From Tolypothrix sp. FACHB-123 (GTDB taxonomy: Bacteria; Cyanobacteriota; Cyanobacteriia; Cyanobacteriales; Nostocaceae): DNA of 43,001 nucleotides. The translations under genes and the position numbers were made by a program. This document shows, piece after piece, positions 25,901 to 34,138 of this stretch. How positions within the stretch are numbered: position 1 is the stretch's first letter; each line of letters opens with the position of its first letter. Location: assembly GCF_014697075.1 (NCBI RefSeq), contig NZ_JACJRE010000061.1:1-43001 (forward strand), written 5' to 3'. Below the pieces are notes generated by a model, which saw nothing but the letters and a program-made list of their open reading frames with translations, did no database searches and was not told the origin of the DNA.

Positions 25901-28900
25901 ATTGTCAGTTCATTGTCTGTACCCAAGCCAACTTGATTACCACAGTCAAGGTAATTATCGACACCATTGAATCTCAAGGCATAGGCTTCGGCGTAGGTGG
26001 CAGCAACGTGTTCCCAAGTAGTTGTCCACATGGGTTCGGTGGTGGTGAGGTAGCGGTCTCTCACCCCGGCGACAACGTTGTAGGCGGTGAGTCCTGATTC
26101 TACTTTGGCGAGACTGCCGAAAATTTGCCCATCATTGCTGGCGTTACCAGTGCGATCGCTTGCTGTGCCATCCTCGAAATGATAGTATGCCCGCAGTCCT
26201 GTTTCATTGCCATCTAAACGACAATTTTTAGTGTCATTAATTTCTCTTTGACTACGTACTTTCCCCCAAACCCGGATTTCATCAAGGGCACCTTGGAAGT
26301 AAAACTGCTTGCTGGGATTCTCAATCACCCCAATCAGTAATGCCCCTGTACCTTGGTAAGCGGCTGTGGCAGTATCTTCTACTACCATTTCTCCATCTTT
26401 GTAAATAATCCGTTTGCGGCTTTGGGCATCATAAGTACAAGCCCAGTGATGCCAATTAGTATCGTTTGCTACACCATTTGGTGTATTCAAATCATTATTA
26501 AAGAAGGCGAAGGTAAAGACTCCATTTTGGCGGAAACCGAAGTGTAGTTGATTATTATTTGTAGGTCTTCCTTGGGTGAGAACTGCGGAGAAGAAAGCAT
26601 TGAAGTTGGCGGAGTCTCGTTTTGCCCAAAATTCAATGGTGAAGGATTGATTTGCCAAGTTGAGGTTAGCAGCTTGGATATAATCACTGACTCCATTGAA
26701 TCGCAAGGCAGAATTTACAGGCTTTCCTTGAACCCCCAAGGAATATCTAGATGTGGGCGAATTTTGCGAGACAATCCAAGTAATGTTACGAGAGATGTCT
26801 TTATCGGGACGAATCCAAGCTTCTAGGGAAATGTCGCCTTGATTTGATAACTCGGTAGCATCGCCGCTTAAATGTCCACTGCGAATTTGCAGCGCATTTC
26901 CTGGGGTGTCAGAAATCCAAGCGTTGGGTTGAGATAAGCCAGTCAGGGGACGGGTGGCGAGATTTTCAATGTTACCTGTGTTGGATACCCCAGCCACTTC
27001 TACCAAAACAGAACCAAATTTGAGATTATAAGGAGCATTCATCAGCTCGCCTGTGTTGCTGAAGCTGCTGTAACTGTCATAATCGTATTCAACCAAGTTG
27101 ATGGTTGTACCAGCAGGTAAAGTGCCTGTAAAGGTAATTTCACTAATGCTAACTTCTTTGTCCCCAGGTGCGATCGCTTTCCTTAAAGTCAGAGTTCCTG
27201 CACCAATTACCAGGGTTGCACCTTGTTCGTAGCGTTGAGTCGCAGGTTCCGCCAGCGTAATTGTATCCACCGTACCTGTGACAGCAGCACCCAAACGACC
27301 GAGATAAACCACATCCCGCGCCTGTCCACTCAGTACTCGTGCTAATCCCATCGGGTTGCGGGGGACTCGTTGCCAAGTTTCGGTAATTTGCAGCAGGCTA
27401 TTTTCGAGGGTGACATTGCAAGTATTGGCATCTTCCCCGTCGGTAATTCTCACAGTAGTAGTATCAGGATTGGCATCACTAGCCATAATCACTTTGACTT
27501 CACTGCGTCCCAACCCTGGAGAACGTTCCCGCAATTGCACACTATTAGAAAGTAAAATGCTAGCACGGGCAACATTGGTGTTGTAACTAACAGCAAAAAA
27601 TTGGTCTGCATCACCCCGGAAATACAACCGCAGCATTCCGTTAGCACTTTCAAATAATTGCGGTGCATCATTTGTCCAAGCAAAATCTAACAATCCACCC
27701 ACCACATTTAACCCATTGGGGTCAATATGAATTAAGCGCATGGGGAAAGCAAATTTACCTTGAAGTTGGGCACGTAAATCTGCTAGTTGGGCTTTGAGGT
27801 TTTGCAGATGTTCCGTTTGTGCTATCAGCTGCTTATTTAAGTTAGGAATAATTACCGTTTGAATGTTAGTAATTTGTTGGTTGTAGACCTCGATTTGGGA
27901 GTTGTAAGCATTGATTTGATTCTGAAAACTTGCAGTGGTACGCACCCTCGCACTCATGTAATTACTCAGAAAATAGGTTCCACCTAATCTATTTTCGTCC
28001 TCATATTGGGCGCGGGAAGCACCTTGGAAGTTTGGTTGTTCATAGAGGATGACATACAAACCTGGATCGGGTTTTACAGAGTTAATCGCAATCCGTAATG
28101 TTGGATGTTCGCCGATACCTAATCTTTGACTAGCACCTGTAAATTGAGGCTGGGAATATCCTGTAACACCTGTACCGTTTTCAAGATTTGCTCTCAATCG
28201 TGCACTGTTTGCCCTGTCTATAATTAATGTTTGAATTGTTGCTTGTTGCGTAGCAATTTCTCGATTGAGAGAGTCAATTTCCCGTTGGGTATTGGGAATT
28301 TCAGTTTGTTCTAATTGAATGATTTGGTTGATAAAGGTATTCGGGTCTTTTGTCTTTGTGTCTATCAACGGTAGATTGATATTATCAGGAATTTGCGATA
28401 ACCGACCCCGTTTACTTACAGCAAAGTCCAGGACAGCTATTTTTTTATTGTCATCATTTTCATGTGCTGTGGATACCGCCACCAACACACGGGCATTTTG
28501 CTTGATGGGTGCAGGTGTTCTATCATGTCCAGAAGGTAGTTCCTCTTGCTGATAATACAACATAGCAGAGATACCTTTACCTGCCACAGTGCGATCGCCA
28601 AATCCAAAACTCGTCCGTTGGATACCAGGATTATCGCCTACAGGTGCGTCAGATTGTACCCACTGCGCTGTTCCTTCGACAATACCATTATTGAGGGTGT
28701 CAGTGCGATCGTAAACAGTTGTACCGTTACCTTCGTCAAATTGCCAATAGGTAAGTAAACCAGGTTCATTCCCCGCCTTGCGGAACTTTTTCGTTTCTCT
28801 AACTTCCAGTTCTGAACGTTCCCGTTCCCAAATCGATAATTCATCAACAGTTGCAACAATAGGTAAAGCGGGTTGGGAACCACCGTACAACGAACCGACA

Positions 28901-30186
28901 TTTCTCCCCACAACCATGTAAGTTGTCGTTGTGGTAGTTCTGGGAAACAATAAATATTGATTTTCTTCCCCTTCACCGTTAACAACTGCATCCCCAACTT
29001 GAATTTTCACCACACCAGAATTTGCAGGTGCATTTATGCCATCTGGAGCTGGAGCCAGAGAAATACTAATATGATTCCATTGCCCCATTTTGATCGCATT
29101 AGCCGCAGAAGTCACTGTTTTAGAGTTAGCAGTTACCTGAATACCGTAACCAGGAAGAAATTGTCCGTCAGTATTTAACTGAGTTTCTACCAAGCGAATT
29201 TGGAAAACTGTTGCTGGTGTTCCTTCTGAGTAGATTACACCAGTAGTTTCTGGTTTAATCCAAGCGGAAATATTAAACTCTTGTTTGTTGATGACTTGCG
29301 CTTTACCTGCAATATAGGTATCTGCATCTAACTTTATAGCTGATTCTGCATAACCCATTTTCGTAAATGCATCTGGACTTTCTGTACCTTGAGTGTTGAA
29401 AAATCCATCAGCAGAACGTTCGATATTGTAAGCATCAATTCTGTTAGTCCGTTGATTATGGACAAATATCTGCCAACGTTTAATATCAGGAATACCCGTT
29501 GGGACTTGCAAAACCGTAAACCGTCCATCAACCAAATTCTCGACAAAACCTAACTCCATAGTTGGCTCAAAAAATGGACGATTATCCATATCTGTAGCGC
29601 CGAGAGTATCCTTTGCACCATTCTTGATAATTTTATGGCGACTGCGACGATAGCGGACTTCTCTAGCTGTTTTGAGTTGCGTTCCAGAAAGGATAAATCT
29701 GTCTACTAAGAGAGTTTTGTTAACAATAGGAATAGATGTTTGTCCATCTGAATTTGTGACAGTGACGTTATCAGGATGATTACCATCAATAGACTGTCGG
29801 AACAGGTAAATATATTGTCCATCACTCAAAGCTTGAAATGGTGCATCTGCTGTTAGCCTTGCGGTTGTCGAACGGAATAAATCGATTTCGGAAATATTAA
29901 TTGCAGGTTGACCATTGCTTCTCACTGTCGGTAAAACTTTGTTGGGCAAAATCCTAAATCCGACTTGTGTAATTTCGTTGGGAAAAATTAATTCTTGGGG
30001 TGTAGACGACCAATTTCTGGCATCAATTGGATTGGGGTCATCTTGCTGGTCAAGAACAGTGTAATATATCCGGCGATCGCTATCTATCGCCAAGGATATC
30101 AATACTCCTGTATGTTCTACCAGAGTTGTATACTGATAAGCTTTATTAGTATAGGTCTGTAAATAATTATCCCATTGAAGTTGCAT
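22924..30186 (-). CDS. Giant LamG/crystallin-like protein with possible membrane-inserting C-terminus
   Basis: The 2420-residue protein starts at an ATG with AGGAG 7 bases upstream. No signal peptide. In order: a beta-rich N-terminal domain (1-280); a LamG/concanavalin-like jellyroll (about 290-510); coiled coil (about 620-665); a beta-gamma-crystallin-like motif (YVILYEQPNFQGASRAQYED, about 705-740); second coiled coil (about 750-810); three more LamG units (about 1095-1330, 1400-1600 and a partial one at 1625-1700, with the repeated DEVRIW/DEIRVW motif); then a serine-rich beta segment (SYTISASKSSSFNSSFEASI, about 1865), a glycine-zipper-like hydrophobic stretch (GVLAGGLTGAIAGASVAGAA, about 2090-2128) and another amphipathic segment (SFGGSLNLTKSKTKEASQSF, about 2200). 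LamG domains bind glycans or proteins. The last part recalls pore-forming proteins, but that is inference. Absence of a signal peptide suggests cytoplasmic storage or a non-classical route. Confidence 0.8.
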   Translation of the reverse strand: MQLQWDNYLQTYTNKAYQYTTLVEHTGVLISLAIDSDRRIYYTVLDQQDDPNPIDARNWSSTPQELIFPNEITQVGFRILPNKVLPTVRSNGQPAINISEIDLFRSTTARLTADAPFQALSDGQYIYLFRQSIDGNHPDNVTVTNSDGQTSIPIVNKTLLVDRFILSGTQLKTAREVRYRRSRHKIIKNGAKDTLGATDMDNRPFFEPTMELGFVENLVDGRFTVLQVPTGIPDIKRWQIFVHNQRTNRIDAYNIERSADGFFNTQGTESPDAFTKMGYAESAIKLDADTYIAGKAQVINKQEFNISAWIKPETTGVIYSEGTPATVFQIRLVETQLNTDGQFLPGYGIQVTANSKTVTSAANAIKMGQWNHISISLAPAPDGINAPANSGVVKIQVGDAVVNGEGEENQYLLFPRTTTTTTYMVVGRNVGSLYGGSQPALPIVATVDELSIWERERSELEVRETKKFRKAGNEPGLLTYWQFDEGNGTTVYDRTDTLNNGIVEGTAQWVQSDAPVGDNPGIQRTSFGFGDRTVAGKGISAMLYYQQEELPSGHDRTPAPIKQNARVLVAVSTAHENDDNKKIAVLDFAVSKRGRLSQIPDNINLPLIDTKTKDPNTFINQIIQLEQTEIPNTQREIDSLNREIATQQATIQTLIIDRANSARLRANLENGTGVTGYSQPQFTGASQRLGIGEHPTLRIAINSVKPDPGLYVILYEQPNFQGASRAQYEDENRLGGTYFLSNYMSARVRTTASFQNQINAYNSQIEVYNQQITNIQTVIIPNLNKQLIAQTEHLQNLKAQLADLRAQLQGKFAFPMRLIHIDPNGLNVVGGLLDFAWTNDAPQLFESANGMLRLYFRGDADQFFAVSYNTNVARASILLSNSVQLRERSPGLGRSEVKVIMASDANPDTTTVRITDGEDANTCNVTLENSLLQITETWQRVPRNPMGLARVLSGQARDVVYLGRLGAAVTGTVDTITLAEPATQRYEQGATLVIGAGTLTLRKAIAPGDKEVSISEITFTGTLPAGTTINLVEYDYDSYSSFSNTGELMNAPYNLKFGSVLVEVAGVSNTGNIENLATRPLTGLSQPNAWISDTPGNALQIRSGHLSGDATELSNQGDISLEAWIRPDKDISRNITWIVSQNSPTSRYSLGVQGKPVNSALRFNGVSDYIQAANLNLANQSFTIEFWAKRDSANFNAFFSAVLTQGRPTNNNQLHFGFRQNGVFTFAFFNNDLNTPNGVANDTNWHHWACTYDAQSRKRIIYKDGEMVVEDTATAAYQGTGALLIGVIENPSKQFYFQGALDEIRVWGKVRSQREINDTKNCRLDGNETGLRAYYHFEDGTASDRTGNASNDGQIFGSLAKVESGLTAYNVVAGVRDRYLTTTEPMWTTTWEHVAATYAEAYALRFNGVDNYLDCGNQVGLGTDNELTIELTVTLPNNNQMFFPLLQKGRIGRDNPELTAWLYVRRDSATNYSLCFGYEDNQEPRLVIAPVDAPTPGTPVNIAVTGRQDDNGYTVNLYWNGQFKGTRTSSAKPVTSLQPLEVGRCNGIPQGTRIVNGYPRYLLGTISSLRVWNRALSMGELHQNNSDRNKLAGEWRINEGSGNTTANLIGNDEARIIGATWVADPAPTATRLDLYINGIPAQIAPLNAVTLPQNQFTLGRDFRGAIDEVRIWKQFRTQEQILDNLFGQLKGERENLLAYYEFESDPTTAGKVTTVNDSSLRGNHLKASNNADILHTLSRAPLSDDIPLVRNALGSVRNRYNNNITSRPAIAEYADIQTANNGEITGVHKRCYSFIQNGHWYLLTGYKVGNLITEWISQVQFDPQIKGFIEGAPPVPSENLTAGPIDDSSSTYVDTTSIEFVEADSVSYTISASKSSSFNSSFEASITGEVSQNIDGVVAPLGFGIITRDIIAGGVKFGGSVKLDTELRWSSNQQQTNKTNVSKMTSVGLGGAWEDPNINRRLNKAMPRRYQPSNVGFALVESETADIYALRLAHNRALVTFRMVPNPNIPKDTNIIPFPIKPGYTKQGTLDGAVGYDQNGKVLDPDYSEATTYGEYSYFKPSEAYALRQRIQAEETRLRTYYEDFRTTPPGATGVLAGGLTGAIAGASVAGAAAPFVAAAGIAAGGLIDALTSNNDLPEQYSKRNLVNSYIWTADGGLFAESTETTDIQQESTSGAYNFTGNATFSAAATGEVVGISLNLETKASFGGSLNLTKSKTKEASQSFRIDLTNNTQGDLQRFRLDERGNLVRDEAGRPIREYDANGNPLDAPGKVNAYRFLSFYLTPDTQNYDAFFNEVVDPIWLEESNSPNAQALRQAQQPEGGPACWRIFHRVTFVSRILPEFPDPTAPPLDRAIQDTDLSSSYELIKLIEPFVRNATANAGEFDAAVRNAIRVYLPELSEALTQEVVLALANYFGVDGLN

Positions 30187-30241
30187 ATTTTTCTCCTAGT
30201 TATTAATTCAAGTAAGGGTTAGGTAAACAAGTTTAGGGTAA

Positions 30242-30274
30242 AGAACTTACACAATGAATTTTTGTGTAAGTTCT
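30242..30274. terminator. Perfect hairpin between the lipoprotein and giant LamG genes
   Basis: AGAACTTACACA (30242-30253) and TGTGTAAGTTCT (30263-30274) form a perfect 12-bp stem. On the minus strand it lies 74 bases after the lipoprotein stop and about 56 bases before the start of the giant gene. It may terminate the lipoprotein transcript or act as a partial terminator or mRNA-stabilising leader for the giant gene. Confidence 0.6.
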
Positions 30275-30347
30275 CTCTATTGATATAACCTCAGCCTGAA
30301 AATCTCAAATTTGATTAAACTTGTAGCATTCCCATGCTGAAATAAAT

Positions 30348-30527
30348 TTAATTACCAGCTTGATTGAGTGGATAGTTCACAGAATTATCTACAGTAGGTT
30401 GTGTAGATATCATTCGAGAAGGAGGTGGCGCACAAGCTTGTGTAAATAACAAAATGCTAATTGGTAAGGCTAATGTAAGTATTCTGTTCCAGCGCATATT
30501 GTTCATAGAATTCATTACACGATTCAT
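30348..30527 (-). CDS. Small lipoprotein-like peptide upstream of the giant gene
   Basis: This 59-residue ORF has a clear ribosome-binding site (AAGGAG, 8 bases before ATG 30527). The sequence has a basic start (MNRVMNSMNNMRWNRI), a hydrophobic core (LTLALPISILLF) and TQACAPPPSR, where the cysteine after a hydrophobic stretch suggests a lipobox. The -3 position is threonine rather than leucine, so the lipobox is imperfect. The mature part is short, proline- and asparagine-rich. It is in the same direction as the giant LamG gene, separated by a hairpin. Probably a membrane-anchored small protein; role unknown. Confidence 0.65.
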   Translation of the reverse strand: MNRVMNSMNNMRWNRILTLALPISILLFTQACAPPPSRMISTQPTVDNSVNYPLNQAGN

Positions 30528-30562
30528 CAGTTCAACTCCTTGATTGCAGGTGTTCTGTTATT

Positions 30563-30658
30563 TTTATAGAATTTGCCAAGGTAAAAGTCGATACAGAAAA
30601 GTTAAGGAATTAAATTTAGAAGCTAACTTAACTAGAGACTTAACTTTTACAACATCAC
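30563..30658. repeat. Dispersed bipartite inverted-repeat element, copy D
   Basis: TTTATAGAATTTG (30563-30575), 10 bases, AGTCGATA (30586-30593), CAGAAAAGTTAAGGA. The core is identical over at least 22 bases to copy B's left end. An inverted partner CTTAACTTTTACAACATCAC ends at 30658, a few bases from the stop of the flavin monooxygenase gene; its outer part is diverged. Confidence 0.7.
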
Positions 30659-30664
30659 TCTTAA

Positions 30665-31948
30665 CTAGAGGAGAATCTGCAATTCTTGAGGCGATAAAAA
30701 CTTTCTTTCCAGCAATTGCAAGGCAATTCTTTTCCCTGTACACCAGCCGTAATATCCATAAGTTGCCGATGCGCCTACAATTTTCTCAAAACCTACAAAG
30801 TAAAGTGTAGGGTCAACAATAGATTGGCATTTACCATCTGTTTTTGGTAATAACCTATCGTTCACATTTAGATACAATTGCGGCTGTCTCAAAATTTTAT
30901 TGATACCAGGACGAAAGCCAGTACCTAAAATAATTGCATCATAATCTTGCGCTACACCATTACTAAAGATTACGCCTGTTTTTGTAAGTTGCTGAATACT
31001 ATTAGAGATGACTCGAATATTTCCTTTTTTGATTTGTTTAACAGTACCTCTATCTACCCAAGCTACACGGCCATGATTAACTTCCACATCCATTGGCCCT
31101 TTATCTTCTGGATAGATAGAGTATGCACTCAAATCTAAAGCAAAACGCTGAATAAATTTATCAGTTTCCTTGATGTCTGCTTGTAATTCTTCTGGTGAGA
31201 AATCTATGGCTTTTTCCATAGCTTCTATTCGAGAATCTATTGTATTGTTATTAAACAAACGTTTAAAGTATGACCTACTGCGCCATAACCAATATTGTAG
31301 CGATCGCAGTCTCGGATAAAGAGGAAATACCCAACGTTTACCGCGAATTAACATATCTACACGAGCAGCACCATGTTCATATAAATCGAGTGCAATTTCT
31401 GCTGCGGAATTTCCCGAACCAACGACTAAAACCTTCTGATTTTGATAAAGAATGCCGTTTTTATAGGCACTACTATGAATAATCTTACCTGCAAAATCTT
31501 CTTGTCCAAAAAATTTGGGAATCACAGGTTCGTTAGTTAGTCCAGTACAGATAACAAGAACCTTGCAGTGGAGAATATCTTTGTTTGTTTGTATTTTCCA
31601 GGTATAATCCGTTTGATTTTGATTATAAATTTTGGTAATATTCTCAACCTCTTCACCAAAAAGAATATGTGAATCAACTTGGAAATGATCTGCATATTCT
31701 GTTAAATACTCCACTATTTCCTCTTTTGACTTAAATGTAGAATATTTTTGCTTACCCTCAAAAAAAGGTAAAGTAAAATAAGGATTTTGAGTAACTAATC
31801 GCTCGTAGGCGTTTTTCCAGATAGTTGCGACAGTTTCACCTTTCTCTATCACAACAAAGTTATCAATTCCAAATTTTTTTAAACTTGCAGCTACGGTAAT
31901 ACCGCAAAAACCAGATCCAATAACGATAACGTCTAGTTCAGCGTTCAT
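30665..31948 (-). CDS. Flavin-containing monooxygenase-like oxidoreductase
   Basis: The 427-residue protein has an N-terminal FAD-binding Rossmann fold (VIVIGSGFCGITVAASLKKF, residues about 7-26), the FMO identifying motif F-x-G-x(3)-H-x(3)-Y (FAGKIIHSSAY, about 150-160), a second nucleotide-binding fold for NADPH (VLVVGSGNSAAEIALDL, about 169-185) and the late ATGxxP-like motif (DAIILGTGFRPG). Enzymes of this class oxygenate soft nucleophiles (N, S) or, in Baeyer-Villiger relatives, carbonyls; the tyrosine ending favours the FMO/YUCCA-like side. The substrate is unknown. The gene is divergent from a cyclic-peptide-type ABC exporter with a dispersed element between them, which hints at a role in tailoring a secreted compound. 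Confidence 0.85.
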   Translation of the reverse strand: MNAELDVIVIGSGFCGITVAASLKKFGIDNFVVIEKGETVATIWKNAYERLVTQNPYFTLPFFEGKQKYSTFKSKEEIVEYLTEYADHFQVDSHILFGEEVENITKIYNQNQTDYTWKIQTNKDILHCKVLVICTGLTNEPVIPKFFGQEDFAGKIIHSSAYKNGILYQNQKVLVVGSGNSAAEIALDLYEHGAARVDMLIRGKRWVFPLYPRLRSLQYWLWRSRSYFKRLFNNNTIDSRIEAMEKAIDFSPEELQADIKETDKFIQRFALDLSAYSIYPEDKGPMDVEVNHGRVAWVDRGTVKQIKKGNIRVISNSIQQLTKTGVIFSNGVAQDYDAIILGTGFRPGINKILRQPQLYLNVNDRLLPKTDGKCQSIVDPTLYFVGFEKIVGASATYGYYGWCTGKRIALQLLERKFLSPQELQILL

Positions 31949-31983
31949 AAAATTGACTTTGATTGCGAATCTTAACTCTTATC

Positions 31984-32166
31984 TTTATAAAATTTGGTAC
32001 TTCAATAGTCGATATAGATTAGTTAGGGAATTTGAGCCCGTTGCCAACCTACTTAACTCTCTTTCCTGCTTCCTCTATTCATTAGTTAAGTTTGCAAGTT
32101 AAGTCATTTCCCTGTCTAACTCCTTAACTTTTCTGTATCGACACTGCAATCGTCTACTTCTAAATA
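31984..32166. repeat. Dispersed bipartite inverted-repeat element, copies E and F (both ends)
   Basis: Left end (plus): TTTATAAAATTTG (31984-31996), 10 bases, AGTCGATA (32007-32014), then TAGATTAGTTAGGGA. Right end (minus): a 13-mer (32166-32154), 10 bases, TGTCGATA (32143-32136), then CAGAAAAGTTAAGGA, whose core from GTCGATA is identical to copies B and D. The ends face each other, giving an element of about 183 bp. It fills most of the gap between the divergent monooxygenase and ABC exporter genes, ending 35 bases before the exporter start. Confidence 0.75.
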
Positions 32167-32201
32167 TAAATAGTTAGACTAGTTATAACGAAAGAGTTGA
32201 C

Positions 32202-33851
32202 ATGAACTTAATAACTTTGCTGTTACGTTCTTCTTGGAAAATTCTCACTCTTGCTACCTGCATTGGGTTATTAAGTGGGGTTAGTACAGCCGGATTACTT
32301 ATAACAATCAATACACATATTAATCAATCATCTCTGAGAATAATATTAATTTGGAGTTTTATCGGTCTTTGTCTTGTCAAGTTTTTAACAAATATTATTT
32401 CTAAATATTTGTTAATAAACTTAGCAGAAAAAGCAATTGTAGAATTACGCCTCACATTGAGCGAGAGAATTTTATCTGCACCACTATATGATCTAGAAAA
32501 GTTAGGGAAACATCGTATATTAGCTACATTAACAGACGATGTTTTAGCAATTTCTCGCACAGTCTACATTATTCCTACGTTGTGTATTGATATGACCATC
32601 GTAGTGAGTTGTCTTTTGTATTTATTTTGGTTATCCCCAACGATATTTTTTCTGGTGGCCATTTCTCTATTGCTAGGAATATTTAGCTATCAACAGATTG
32701 CATACAAAGCAACCTCATTTTTTACCCTAGCTCGTCAGCAAGAAGATCAACTGTTTAACCATTTTCAGAGTATAACTGAGGGAACTAAAGAACTAAAGCT
32801 TCACAAAGAACGACGACAAATATTTTTAAAGCAAGAACTTAGAGAAACGGCACAATTATCTAGACGCAATAATGTAGTTGGAATGACTATATTTGCAGTT
32901 GCTGCTAGTTGGGGTAATAGCTTATTTTTTGTGGTTGTAGGATTGGTAATTTTTGCTCTGCCTACTTTCCAAACTATCCCTAATCATATTTTATCTGGAT
33001 ATGCATTGACTATTCTCTACTTGCTTTCACCTTTAGACTACATTATGAGTGCTATTCCTACTTTTAGCAAAGCAACTGTTGCTTTACAGAAGCTTGAATC
33101 TCTTAAACTATTATTGTCGAATCGCTGTTACGAAGATAATTTAATGATTTGGGAGCGGGCAGATAATTTTTGTCACAGTTTAGAATTTGTGGGTATCACT
33201 CATACTTATTACCAAGACTCAGAAGATACAGCTTTTACTCTTGGCCCAATTGATTTGACGGTTTCGGGAGGTGAAATTGTTTTTATTGTTGGTGGTAATG
33301 GGAGTGGAAAATCTACGCTGATCAAATTAATCACTGGTTTATACATTCCTGAAAGCGGAAAAATTTATTTCAATGGCAAATTAGTGACTGCGGAAAATCA
33401 AGAGTGGTTCCGCCAACATTTTTCAGCAGTGTTTTCTGATTTTTATCTATTCGATAATTTATTTAATTTAGATAAAAATAATACTGATGATAAAATTAAA
33501 GACTATTTAGTTCAATTACAACTGGATAAAAAAGTTCAAATAAGCAATGGAATCCTTTCTACCACTTCATTATCTCAAGGACAGCGAAAACGTCTAGCCT
33601 TGTTGACGGCTTATTTAGAAGACCGTCCTATATATGTATTTGATGAATGGGCTGCCGATCAAGATCCTATCTTTAAAAAAATTTTTTATACCCAAATATT
33701 ACCTGAATTGAAAAATCAAGGTAAAACTGTAATAGTAGTCACTCACGATGACCAATATTTCTATTTATCCGACAGGATAGTCAAGTTAGATTATGGCAAG
33801 GTAGAGAATATTTATACTTGTCTCATGCCTAGTGAACAAAATTTATTTTAA
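32202..33851 (+). CDS. Cyclic-peptide-type ABC exporter (fused membrane and ATPase domains)
   Basis: The 549-residue protein has an N-terminal membrane domain with about six hydrophobic segments (first: ILTLATCIGLLSGVSTAGLL, residues about 14-33) and a C-terminal ATPase: Walker A VGGNGSGKSTL (about 363-373), signature LSQGQRKRL (about 457), Walker B YVFDEWAADQDP (about 477-488) and the switch histidine in VVTHDD. The DEWAADQDP variant of the D-loop is characteristic of the SyrD/PvdE-like cyclic-peptide and siderophore exporter family. Such half-size proteins work as homodimers in the inner membrane to push peptides out of the cytoplasm. It is divergent from a flavin monooxygenase. No NRPS is in the window, so a ribosomal or distant substrate is possible. 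Confidence 0.9.
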   Translation: MNLITLLLRSSWKILTLATCIGLLSGVSTAGLLITINTHINQSSLRIILIWSFIGLCLVKFLTNIISKYLLINLAEKAIVELRLTLSERILSAPLYDLEKLGKHRILATLTDDVLAISRTVYIIPTLCIDMTIVVSCLLYLFWLSPTIFFLVAISLLLGIFSYQQIAYKATSFFTLARQQEDQLFNHFQSITEGTKELKLHKERRQIFLKQELRETAQLSRRNNVVGMTIFAVAASWGNSLFFVVVGLVIFALPTFQTIPNHILSGYALTILYLLSPLDYIMSAIPTFSKATVALQKLESLKLLLSNRCYEDNLMIWERADNFCHSLEFVGITHTYYQDSEDTAFTLGPIDLTVSGGEIVFIVGGNGSGKSTLIKLITGLYIPESGKIYFNGKLVTAENQEWFRQHFSAVFSDFYLFDNLFNLDKNNTDDKIKDYLVQLQLDKKVQISNGILSTTSLSQGQRKRLALLTAYLEDRPIYVFDEWAADQDPIFKKIFYTQILPELKNQGKTVIVVTHDDQYFYLSDRIVKLDYGKVENIYTCLMPSEQNLF

Positions 33852-34089
33852 TTCAGATATGTACCTTAGAGACAGCAATAAAAAACGCAGCCATGCCTAC
33901 ATGGGCATAGGTTGTAGCAGCACTCATGCCCAGAAAACTCTCTTCGGTAGCACCTACCAGCGAAAACCCTTCGGTGTAGCTGTCGAGATATCAATGGCGG
34001 GAGCAGGGAGTATCATACCAGATGCACTGTATAGGAGTACAACAGTCAGCGAAATGATGGACAAGTTAATAACTGGCAGGAGATGGTAA
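33832..34089 (+). CDS. Doubtful small ORF overlapping the exporter's end
   Basis: This 85-residue frame starts at a GTG within the last codons of the exporter gene (20-base overlap). It contains one cysteine, many serines/threonines/glycines and a C-terminal part (GAGSIIPDALYRSTTVSEMM then DKLITGRRW) that looks like a piece of a folded protein. The middle (codons about 20-50) comes from DNA with inverted segments, so it may be partly a repeat. It could be a peptide precursor for the exporter, a gene remnant joined to a repeat, or chance. No known RiPP leader or core motif was recognised. Confidence 0.25.
   Translation: MNKIYFNSDMYLRDSNKKRSHAYMGIGCSSTHAQKTLFGSTYQRKPFGVAVEISMAGAGSIIPDALYRSTTVSEMMDKLITGRRW
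33888..33980. repeat. Structured, repeat-like DNA after the exporter gene
   Basis: The stretch contains inverted pieces (TGGGCAT near 33903 against ATGCCCA near 33925) and the doublet CTTCGGTAGCACC / CTTCGGTGTAGC. The composition is unlike the A/T-rich flanks and like short interspersed cyanobacterial repeats. It lies inside the doubtful ORF. Confidence 0.35.
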
Positions 34090-34138
34090 AGTTATGAATT
34101 GATATGAGGTTGTGAACTCCTTTATTTAATAGACGAAG

